Below the pieces are notes generated by a model. That model ran no database searches and was not told the origin of the DNA. It saw only the letters and a list, made by a program, of their open reading frames with translations. Of a stretch of DNA of 15,476 nt, positions 6,548 to 14,060 are shown piece after piece; position 1 is the stretch's first letter, and the number at the start of each line of letters is the position of its first letter. The DNA is from JAKJEP01 sp964580995 (GTDB lineage: Bacteria; Planctomycetota; Phycisphaerae; Sedimentisphaerales; SM23-30), in assembly GCA_964580995.1 (NCBI GenBank), contig CAZOMV010000122.1:1-15476 (forward strand), read 5' to 3'. A program made the position numbers and the translations under genes.

Positions 6548-8590
6548 ATGAGGTATTTACTATTGAATCAGAATAAATCTGTTTTAATTGCATGCTTGGT
6601 AGTCGTTTTTGTATTCCTATTTCAATTAACAGCAATGGCAAATGATAAAACGGCGGACCCATCGGTTTTATTCTTGCCGCCGCGTCAAATCACCACTATT
6701 GGTTACGCCGATTATTCTCCTCTATTTGTTATGCAAGCTAAAACATTGGATCCCCTGGACATCAGCCGGAATGCATGGAAGGGGTACCTCCATAAAATGT
6801 GTGAGCCGTGGGGCATGATGCCGGGTCTCCAGCCGACCTACCGGTTCTTTTTTGATGACCGGATTTTGCCCTGGCCCGAGATGAAACACCACGGCGTAGA
6901 TGGGTTCGATAATAACAGCCGCAATCTGGGTGCTCATGCTATGTTGCGGGAGATGTTCGGTAAAGAAAAGTTGAATGACCCTATCGAAGAAGGTCAGCTT
7001 GGGTATCTCCTCGGTATTACGGATCCGGATGGTGGTTTGCCTTATACTCCCGACAGTCTTCCCCGGCATTGTGCCCTGGGCCATGGGGAGCTGGCCAAAA
7101 ATGTTATGCTGTATTACGAACAGACGAAAGAGGAATGGGTCCGCGACTGGGCCGAAAAGATGCTGCGGACACTTCGGCGATATACTTTTATGAGAGAGAT
7201 ACCCGGTGTTGGGATGGTGGCGGAATATCATCAGGGTGGAAATGGCGGCCAGGGTGGTTTCAATGTGGGGGAACCCCCGGTCAATGTAGCTTCTGATCTG
7301 AGTCTGGATGGTTGGCAGCATTTGTATCTGGGATGGAACTGCTGGGCTTTTGCCAAATGGCATGAGATGACAGGTGATCCGGAATCTCTGGAATTTGCTA
7401 CCGCGCTAGCAACCAGACTCTTCTATAGCTCAGACGAAGTGGGAAATGATGGAGCGTTCCGCCCGGACGGCTCGTTTGGGGCCACGACCGGCGGCAGCCT
7501 GCACATGCACGGACACACCCACGCCCTTCCGGGGCTGGTGCTGTTGGGTGAACAGTTAATAGTTTCCGGCCAGCGGGAAAAAGGATTAGATTTTATCCAG
7601 AAGACACAATCCATTTTTGAATGGTTGTATGATGCCTCCGCGAATCCGGACGCCGGCAGTATGACCGGCTGGCTACCGGAATTTCTCTGTGTGAAATCCG
7701 GCTGGGACCGCAAAGGAGATTGCGAAGGATGCACGATGGGGGATATGGTTCAAACGGCTGTTGCGTTGGGAATGGCCAATCAACTGGATCCAAGACTGGA
7801 ACCTCTCGTTGATTATTTTGATCGTGCAGAACAAATCTATCGAGGCCAGGTAATGGAGTCGATTTTTCATGTTACCCCACAGTATCAATCTGTGTTGAAA
7901 GAATGTCTTACCAAACGAGTTAATAAAGAGATGCCCGGCGCCTCTGAAAACGATAAAAAGGAAATAATTGAAAAATACTATCTGGACGCTATTGGTACTG
8001 CCGAAAGAATGGAAGGCCGATTACTTGGTTTGTGTGGATTTCCCGATTGGGTAATGCATTTGCCGTCTGGACCGGACGCAGAGCTTCCGGGTATTAACAT
8101 GATGGGCTGTTGCGCCGATGCCGTGATACGAGCCTCCCATGCGATATGGAAACATACGGTAACCGGTGATAACGGGGAAACACGTGTCAATCTAGCATTT
8201 AATCATGGCTGTCCCCTGGTAAAAGTAGTATCCTGTTTGCCGTATCGGGGAGAAATCAATATTATCGTCAAAGACAGCCATAAAGTTCTGGTGCGGATTC
8301 CGGGGTGGGCGCCGAGGGAGAAAGTAAAAGCCTATATAGAAAAACGTCCCTTTGAGTGTAGTTGGGAGGGATCGTATGTAGTATTTGATAAGATAAAGAA
8401 AGGTCAGCAACTAACCGTGGTGTATCCGCTGCGAATCGCAGAAGTGAAAGAAACCATTTATGGCGCCGAGCATGTGGAATACACCGAAAAATGGCGGGGG
8501 AATACGATTGTGGATATAGCACCGGCGGGTAAGTGGATTCCGATGTTTGAGCGTCCGGAGCTGGATACGGAGATTGTGCCCGGAAGCTAA
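6548..8590 (+). CDS. exported GH127-superfamily protein, form without insertion
   Basis: This 680-residue protein has a hydrophobic export signal (about 10-31, ending TAMA) and an all-helical barrel followed by a beta domain. It resembles the beta-L-arabinofuranosidase (GH127/DUF1680) superfamily. The metal and nucleophile pattern of GH127 (Glu-x-Cys plus Cys-Cys, as in HypBA1) is visible as CEGC (E393, C395) and GCC (C521, C522). A histidine-rich HMHGHTH (319-325) is shared with the paralogue at 10840. It may act on an arabinofuranose- or other furanose-containing glycan in the periplasm, but the exact substrate cannot be read. It opens an operon, with 24 bases to the next gene. The ribosome-binding site is weak (AAGAAG), and a TTG at 6563 is an alternative start. 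Confidence 0.72.
   Translation: MRYLLLNQNKSVLIACLVVVFVFLFQLTAMANDKTADPSVLFLPPRQITTIGYADYSPLFVMQAKTLDPLDISRNAWKGYLHKMCEPWGMMPGLQPTYRFFFDDRILPWPEMKHHGVDGFDNNSRNLGAHAMLREMFGKEKLNDPIEEGQLGYLLGITDPDGGLPYTPDSLPRHCALGHGELAKNVMLYYEQTKEEWVRDWAEKMLRTLRRYTFMREIPGVGMVAEYHQGGNGGQGGFNVGEPPVNVASDLSLDGWQHLYLGWNCWAFAKWHEMTGDPESLEFATALATRLFYSSDEVGNDGAFRPDGSFGATTGGSLHMHGHTHALPGLVLLGEQLIVSGQREKGLDFIQKTQSIFEWLYDASANPDAGSMTGWLPEFLCVKSGWDRKGDCEGCTMGDMVQTAVALGMANQLDPRLEPLVDYFDRAEQIYRGQVMESIFHVTPQYQSVLKECLTKRVNKEMPGASENDKKEIIEKYYLDAIGTAERMEGRLLGLCGFPDWVMHLPSGPDAELPGINMMGCCADAVIRASHAIWKHTVTGDNGETRVNLAFNHGCPLVKVVSCLPYRGEINIIVKDSHKVLVRIPGWAPREKVKAYIEKRPFECSWEGSYVVFDKIKKGQQLTVVYPLRIAEVKETIYGAEHVEYTEKWRGNTIVDIAPAGKWIPMFERPELDTEIVPGS
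8528..8574 (+). repeat. 47-base exact repeat, copy in first GH127-like gene
   Basis: This stretch near the 3' end is identical, base for base by eye, to 13528-13574 in the paralogous gene. The rest of the two genes has diverged much more at synonymous sites. It encodes GKWIPMFERPELDTEI. Confidence 0.8.
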
Positions 8591-8614
8591 ACAGGAGTTG
8601 ATAACATAAACATT

Positions 8615-10843
8615 ATGACTAAGTGGTTGTTTATTATTATTTGTATGGTATTGGCCTTCGGCGATCTGTTGATCGCAGGGAAGTCGGCACCAGCGATCCC
8701 CAGAGGGAAAACCGTGCTTGAACCGTTCGATTATAGACCGGTGACCCTGGACGGCGGATTTATGAAAAAACAGTTCAATGAAATCAGGGACTATTATATG
8801 GCTATTAGTAACGATGCCATCCTGTATGAATTTCGTATGCGTGCGGGCTTACCCACTCCCGGAGAGAAATTGATTGGCGCTGCCCACGGTGGTGCCAGTA
8901 CTGACAAGTTTGGGCAATGGCTCTCTGGTCTTTCCCGGATGTACGCCTCCACTCACGATTTCAAAATATTGGAAAAGGTCAGGGAACTGGTTGAGGAATG
9001 GGAAAAGTGCATTGCCGCCGACGGTTTCTTCTGGTGTAGCAGGGAAGAACCGCAACATCCTTACCGCTATGAAAAGGTGGTCGCCGGTTTACTGGACGCC
9101 TACCTCTATTGCGATACGGACAAATCTCTTTCCTGTATCAGCCGCATCACCGATTGGGCGGTCAAAAACATGGACAGAGCTAGGAATTATAATGATTTTT
9201 TCAGTGAAGCGGGGCTGGAATGGTATACGGTAAGTGAAAGCCTTTATCGCGTCTATTTGACCACGGGCGACGAGAAGTACTTCGATTTTGCCCAAGTCTG
9301 GGAATACTCCGAATACTGGGATCTCTATGCAAACAGGAAGAATATCTTCGAACGGCTTCCTTTCGACAACCGTCAACAGGCGACCTGGTACCATGCCTAC
9401 AGTCACGTAAACACTCTAAACAGTGCCGCTGCGGCTTATCGTGTCAAGGGGGAAAAGAAATATCTGGACACGATTGTTAACGCGTATGAGTTTCTCCATG
9501 ACACACAAATTTTCGCCACCGGTGCGTACGGCCCGGAAGAACGATTGCTGCCCCATGATCAGCGGGTTCGAGCCTTGTCGATTTGGCCGAATTCGGCTGA
9601 GACGCAATGCGGCACCTGGGCGGGCTTCAAGCTCAGTAAGTACCTCATTTCCTTTACCGGTAACGCCAAATACGGCGACTGGATTGAGCGACTGATCTTC
9701 AACGCCATCGGCGCAAGCATACCGATGTCCAAAGAAGGACACGTCTATTATCATGCCAGTTACAGCGTCTGGGGCTACTCCAAGCATACTATCGGCTTTC
9801 CCTGGGCTTGCTGTACCGGTACCCGGCCTCAGGCGGCAGCCGACTTTGCCGACCTCATCTACTTTAAAGATGCTGATAATCTATATATCAACCTTTTTGC
9901 TCCTTCCACTGTCCACTGGAATCGACATAAAAACAAGATAACCGTTTGCCAGAAAACAGGTTTTCCAGAAAATCCCCAAACTCTATTGACTCTCTCGATG
10001 GAAAGTCCTTCCGATTTTGCCATTAAGCTCCGCGTGCCCCAATGGCTTGCCGGACCAATTTCAGCTGTTGTGAACAACAGCAAAGTCGAGGTACAAAGTG
10101 ACCAAAATAATTGGGCCACCATAAAACGCATCTGGCGTGACGGAGATCAGCTCTTGGTTACACTGCCTATGAAGCTTTGGCTTAGCCGTCTGGACACCGC
10201 CAAAAAGGATGGTTTCCCTGCCGCCATTATGTACGGTCCAGTGGTTTTGGCCGCCAGCTCTTCAAAACCCGGCAATGGCTATAAAGGAACTTCAAATCCG
10301 TCCGACAAGATCGACTTCGATAATCTTCAGACGGCTCTGGTACCAGTTGCCGGTAAGCCACTCACATACCAACTAGCTGCCGATACCTCAGTTCAATTTA
10401 AACCGTTTTACGAGTTCAAAGAAGGCGAGATTTACTATCTCTATCTCGATCCGGATGCCAAGAATCGCGCCATTTACGGACATAATCACGTCCTCGGTGT
10501 CGGACCCTCAATCTCTTACAGCCAAGACTGGGAGAATAGGGGATTGTATAACGCTTCGGATACTGTTGGCGCCACAGCTACTTTTACGTTTGAGGGTACT
10601 GGCGTCCGCTGGCTGGGATGCCGCTATGATGACGCCGGCAGAGCCGAGGTGACCATTGATGAAAAGAATGTTGCTGTGGTGGACCAATATGGTCCGGGTC
10701 GCGATCTGCCCTTCAATTGGGAATATGAAGGATTACCATTTGGCAAGCATACCATAAAGCTGACTATTCACCCGGAAATATCAGCCGAATCCAAAGGTCA
10801 TTACGTTAACTTGGCAGGATTCGAGGTAATCAAAAAACAATGA
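8615..10843 (+). CDS. GH127 family (DUF1680) beta-L-arabinofuranosidase-like glycoside hydrolase
   Basis: This 742-residue exported enzyme has a signal peptide (1-21). The opening VTLDGGFMKKQFNEIRDYY and the NDAILYEFRMRAGLPTPGE segment are characteristic of GH127. The helical barrel carries the active-site elements. TGAYGPEER (302-310) provides the likely acid/base Glu. AETQC (328-332) and ACC (398-400) supply the Glu/Cys/Cys ligands of the zinc-thiolate site, where a Cys is the nucleophile in studied members. The usual spacing is Glu-x-Cys, but here it is Glu-x-x-Cys. The C-terminal region (about 630-740) looks like an added beta-sandwich carbohydrate-binding domain. It lies 24 bases after its neighbour and overlaps the next gene by ATGA, so the three are probably one operon. 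AGGAG sits 17 bases before the ATG, which is rather far. Confidence 0.85.
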   Translation: MTKWLFIIICMVLAFGDLLIAGKSAPAIPRGKTVLEPFDYRPVTLDGGFMKKQFNEIRDYYMAISNDAILYEFRMRAGLPTPGEKLIGAAHGGASTDKFGQWLSGLSRMYASTHDFKILEKVRELVEEWEKCIAADGFFWCSREEPQHPYRYEKVVAGLLDAYLYCDTDKSLSCISRITDWAVKNMDRARNYNDFFSEAGLEWYTVSESLYRVYLTTGDEKYFDFAQVWEYSEYWDLYANRKNIFERLPFDNRQQATWYHAYSHVNTLNSAAAAYRVKGEKKYLDTIVNAYEFLHDTQIFATGAYGPEERLLPHDQRVRALSIWPNSAETQCGTWAGFKLSKYLISFTGNAKYGDWIERLIFNAIGASIPMSKEGHVYYHASYSVWGYSKHTIGFPWACCTGTRPQAAADFADLIYFKDADNLYINLFAPSTVHWNRHKNKITVCQKTGFPENPQTLLTLSMESPSDFAIKLRVPQWLAGPISAVVNNSKVEVQSDQNNWATIKRIWRDGDQLLVTLPMKLWLSRLDTAKKDGFPAAIMYGPVVLAASSSKPGNGYKGTSNPSDKIDFDNLQTALVPVAGKPLTYQLAADTSVQFKPFYEFKEGEIYYLYLDPDAKNRAIYGHNHVLGVGPSISYSQDWENRGLYNASDTVGATATFTFEGTGVRWLGCRYDDAGRAEVTIDEKNVAVVDQYGPGRDLPFNWEYEGLPFGKHTIKLTIHPEISAESKGHYVNLAGFEVIKKQ

Positions 10844-13587
10844 TAGATCGAAGTTTATATACTACGATGGAGACTGACACGATGAGAATGCAATTAGTAC
10901 TTTTGTCGCTCATTATCAACCTAAGCCATATAGCAATTGCGGTTAAGGCCGCTGAGGAAAAATCGGGCAAAGCCATTCCAGCCAGGGAGGGCAAGATAAC
11001 GACGAAGGATTTTTTACTATATCCACCGGTTTTTGCCCGGCAGGCAAAGACATTGGATCCACTGGAACTTGCACGCGAATCGTGGAAAGGGTGGATGAGC
11101 AAACGTGGGGTTCCTTGGGGAATGCTGCCTGGGGGAGAATCAACTATTCGATTGAGTTTTGATTGTCGGGCATTACCCTGGCCGAGCATTAAACAACACA
11201 GTGTGGATGGCCCTGACAATAATATGCGTGCTATAGGAGCGCATGCACTCTTGCATGAAATGTTAGGTCCTGAAAAAGAGAACGATCCCATTGAGACAGG
11301 ACATATGGGTTATCTACTTTTCTGCACAGATCCGGATTATGGATTGCCTTATAGTCCTGATTCTGTTAATCGGTCCTGCGCGATCGGTCATGGAGAGTTT
11401 GCGAAAAACTTGATTATGTTGTACGAGCAAACGGGCACCGAGTGGTATAAAACCTGGGCGCATAAAGCCCTTGACACCATGCGTCGTTTTGCCCTGGTAG
11501 AAACCTGGCCTGAGATTGGAACGATCGCCTGGTATCCTCAGGGTATGATCACACCGGGTCAATTGCCGGCAACAGAGACCGGTGATCCGACCATGGGCGG
11601 TTGGCTTCATCTGGGACTCGGTTGGAACCTGTGGGCCTATGCCAAGTGGTACGAGCTTACGGGGGAGGTGGAATCACTGGATTTTGCGTTGGCGCTGGCG
11701 AACCGACTCATGCATAGCGGCGATCCGGAAGGCAATGACGGTTGTTTCAGGCCCAATGGTTCGTTTGGTGGTAAATCCCAGGCCAGCGCAGCCAGTTGGC
11801 ATATGCATGGTCATACCCATTGTCTGCCGGGATTACTGGTACTGGGTGAGCAATTGATTAAGGCGGGGCGCAGGGAGTCGGGTTTGCAGGTAATTAAGCA
11901 AGCAAAAAATACTTTTGACTGGCTCTATGATCCGCAGCGCAATCCGGACGCAGGGAGTATGACAGGCTGGCTGGGGGAATGGCTGATGGTAGCAACGGGT
12001 TGGGAGCGTCAGGCGGATTGCGAAGGGTGTACTATGGGCGATATGGTACAGGCTGCGGTAGCATTGGGAGCAGCCAGCAGACTCGATGATAATCCGCAAA
12101 ACCTGGTGTACTATTATGACAGAGCAGAACAAATATTCCGGGGGCAATTGATGGAACAGACGTTCCGATTGAAGCCTGCTTACCTTGCTGTGATGAAGGA
12201 TTGCCTTAAGAAAAAAATAGAAAAAGAGTCCTTAAACGCAACCGTCTGGCAGGACCAGTCACCATCAGAAAATCATGCCCACTTTGCTCAAGGCCTGGCG
12301 GAACAATCCTCCGTTCAGTTTCCTCATGCGAATGATCTATCTGTGATTAAGTTCGACGGGAATGATTACTTTACAGTAAGCAATAGCGCTGCTTTGCGTT
12401 TAGCACAATTTAGTGTTTATGCCGTGCTAGAGGTAACTGCCGAGAGTGGATCTTATTCCTATTTTTCCAATTACAATAATCCCATTAATTGGGGTAAGGG
12501 CATTAATCTTGGTATCAATCCAAACCGCTCCGTATATTTTTTCACTACCGATGGAACCGAGGAGCACTATGATCCGATGTCCTCTTCCGATTTTGTATCA
12601 GAAGGTTATCATATTATTACGACTACGTATAGTGAGCTTTCCAAGAATATTTATGCCGATGGGGTAAACATCGGTACTTCTGTGAGTAAGGGTTTGGATT
12701 ATGGCACGGGCACAGTGGCAGCTATTGGAGCTTTACGAGAGTTTGGCTCTCGATTTAACGGCGGTATTGCCGAGTTGATTATATACGATACGGTTGATAA
12801 AACGCAACAGCAGGCCGTGGAAAGTTATCTGAGTGAGAAATACGGCATTGAAATTCCAGAAGAGACGAAATCGATTGATATGGGTGCTCCTGTTCTCTGG
12901 CTCAAGGCAGAAACTGGCTTCCAAAGCGATACTCCCCAAACAACACCTGAGGAGCAGGAGCGAGAGTTAAACCGCCGTTACCAGGAAGCTCTACTTACGT
13001 CAGAACGGATGGTAGGTCAACAATTAGGCGCCTGCGGTTTTCCCGACTGGGTGAATGCATTGCCCTCTGATCTAGACCCGGAATTACCGGGAATTCACAT
13101 GCAGGGCTGCTGTGCCGATGCCACAGTTCGGGCAGCGCATGCTATCTGGTCCGAGACGGTAAGCGGCCATGTAAAAGAAACGAGAGTTAATATGGCTTTC
13201 AACAGGACCTCACCGCTAGTGGATGTGATTTCCTGTCTTCCACATCGCGGGGAAGTGAATGTGATCGTGAAGAGTGCTGAAAATGTCCTGGTGCGTGTAC
13301 CGGGCTGGGCACCGAAGCAGAATGTAAAAGCTTACGTACAAAAGAAGCCTATTGAGGTAGTATGGGATGGGGAATATGCGGTCTTTGAGAAGGTTAATCA
13401 GGGGCAGCAATTGACCGTGACCTATCCGCTTCGGATAGCGGAAGTGAAGGAAACACCGGGATCATTAGACGGTACGGAATATACGGAAAAGTGGCGAGGG
13501 AATACGATTGTGGATATCACACCTTCCGGTAAGTGGATTCCGATGTTTGAGCGTCCGGAGCTGGATACGGAGATCGTACCCGAGTAA
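10840..13587 (+). CDS. GH127-superfamily protein interrupted by a circularly permuted LamG domain
   Basis: This 915-residue paralogue of the 6548 gene shares HMHGHTH (321-327), CEGC (E395, C397), GCC (C757, C758) and the C-terminal GKWIPMFERPELDTEIVP. Residues 467-700 are an extra LamG-like domain, starting at ATVWQDQS and ending at APVLWLKAETGFQSDTPQ, which normally is the first strand. The flanking host sequence is continuous with the paralogue. Both halves of the metal site are retained, so catalysis is possible if the folded insert loops out. The annotated ATG overlaps the previous stop (ATGA). The ATG at 10882 has GGAG nine bases upstream and begins directly at the signal peptide (MRMQLVLLSLII), so the mature product may start there. 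The role is probably the same pentose-glycan pathway, with added binding capacity. Confidence 0.8.
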   Translation: MIDRSLYTTMETDTMRMQLVLLSLIINLSHIAIAVKAAEEKSGKAIPAREGKITTKDFLLYPPVFARQAKTLDPLELARESWKGWMSKRGVPWGMLPGGESTIRLSFDCRALPWPSIKQHSVDGPDNNMRAIGAHALLHEMLGPEKENDPIETGHMGYLLFCTDPDYGLPYSPDSVNRSCAIGHGEFAKNLIMLYEQTGTEWYKTWAHKALDTMRRFALVETWPEIGTIAWYPQGMITPGQLPATETGDPTMGGWLHLGLGWNLWAYAKWYELTGEVESLDFALALANRLMHSGDPEGNDGCFRPNGSFGGKSQASAASWHMHGHTHCLPGLLVLGEQLIKAGRRESGLQVIKQAKNTFDWLYDPQRNPDAGSMTGWLGEWLMVATGWERQADCEGCTMGDMVQAAVALGAASRLDDNPQNLVYYYDRAEQIFRGQLMEQTFRLKPAYLAVMKDCLKKKIEKESLNATVWQDQSPSENHAHFAQGLAEQSSVQFPHANDLSVIKFDGNDYFTVSNSAALRLAQFSVYAVLEVTAESGSYSYFSNYNNPINWGKGINLGINPNRSVYFFTTDGTEEHYDPMSSSDFVSEGYHIITTTYSELSKNIYADGVNIGTSVSKGLDYGTGTVAAIGALREFGSRFNGGIAELIIYDTVDKTQQQAVESYLSEKYGIEIPEETKSIDMGAPVLWLKAETGFQSDTPQTTPEEQERELNRRYQEALLTSERMVGQQLGACGFPDWVNALPSDLDPELPGIHMQGCCADATVRAAHAIWSETVSGHVKETRVNMAFNRTSPLVDVISCLPHRGEVNVIVKSAENVLVRVPGWAPKQNVKAYVQKKPIEVVWDGEYAVFEKVNQGQQLTVTYPLRIAEVKETPGSLDGTEYTEKWRGNTIVDITPSGKWIPMFERPELDTEIVPE
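12238..12939 (+). other. inserted, circularly permuted LamG module
   Basis: This 702-base in-frame insertion relative to the paralogue at 6548 encodes one whole LamG-like domain. The order is: WQDQS segment, body (FSVYAVLE, NNPINWGKGINLG, IGALREFGS, FNGGIAELIIYD), last helix YLSEKYGIEIPEE, short linker TKSIDM, then the first strand GAPVLWLKAETG. In the free-standing copies the first strand precedes WxDQS. Joining the insert's end to its start (SDTPQ-ATVWQDQS) matches SDTQGVATWEDQS of the gene at 4638. A CAAC at 12239-12242 recurs at 12941-12944, exactly 702 bases away, as a possible target duplication. No terminal inverted repeats were seen. Confidence 0.8.
13528..13574 (+). repeat. 47-base exact repeat, copy in interrupted paralogue
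   Basis: This is the second copy of the segment at 8528-8574, in the same reading frame and at the same distance from the metal-site half as in the first gene's 3' end. It suggests gene conversion or strong constraint. Confidence 0.8.
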
Positions 13588-13616
13588 GAACAATAGGTGC
13601 AGAGGATATAAATTTC

Positions 13617-14021
13617 ATGAATCTCGATCAACATGAAGCCATGTGGCAACGACGGGATATCGGCTTGCCGTTACTGGGGATCGCCAATATCGCCAAAGCC
13701 AACGGAGCCTGGATCGCCCTGTATCAAAGCGAGATTTCGGTGGCAATGGTAGTGTGTTTCCAGTTGGCTGCCTGTGTGGATAATTTTTTAATTCAGGAAT
13801 ATTTTGATCCGTTTAACGATCCCTGGACGAATGATCTGGTCACTTTTGTCCCTCAGCTCAATCAGAAAAACAGCCACTCGTCCCTGCCGCCCACGCCGGG
13901 ATTGGGTGTGGATCTGGATCTGAATCTGGATGTGCTTTGCGAGCATTTATATGATCCAGGTGCGTATCTGGATACGTCTCAAAAAGGCTGGAAAAAGTGT
14001 TTGGAAACCAGAAAGAAATAA
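13617..14021 (+). pseudogene. C-terminal remnant of an enolase-superfamily (mandelate racemase-like) dehydratase
   Basis: The 134-residue frame matches only the last third of mandelate racemase / sugar-acid dehydratase family proteins: AKANGAWIALYQ, LQ-like CFQLAACVDNFLIQEYF, and PPTPGLGVDLDLN near the end. Full members are about 380-420 residues. The metal-binding acids and catalytic Lys of the missing barrel portion are absent, and the family's APHN motif with its catalytic His reads ALYQ here. AGAGGA stands about 10 bases before the ATG, so it could still be translated. It lies between the GH127-like operon and a hydroxyacid dehydrogenase, where an intact sugar-acid dehydratase would make sense. 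I read it as a decayed gene; a repurposed small protein is less likely. Confidence 0.7.
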
Positions 14022-14060
14022 TGGTGATGGCTTAATCGAAGCGGAAAAGGAGAAATTGCT

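Noticed and set aside
12234..12941. AAAC at 12234-12237 and 12938-12941 as a target duplication of the LamG insert
   Set aside because: The copies are 704 bases apart, which would leave the host gene out of frame and does not equal the 702-base difference from the paralogue.
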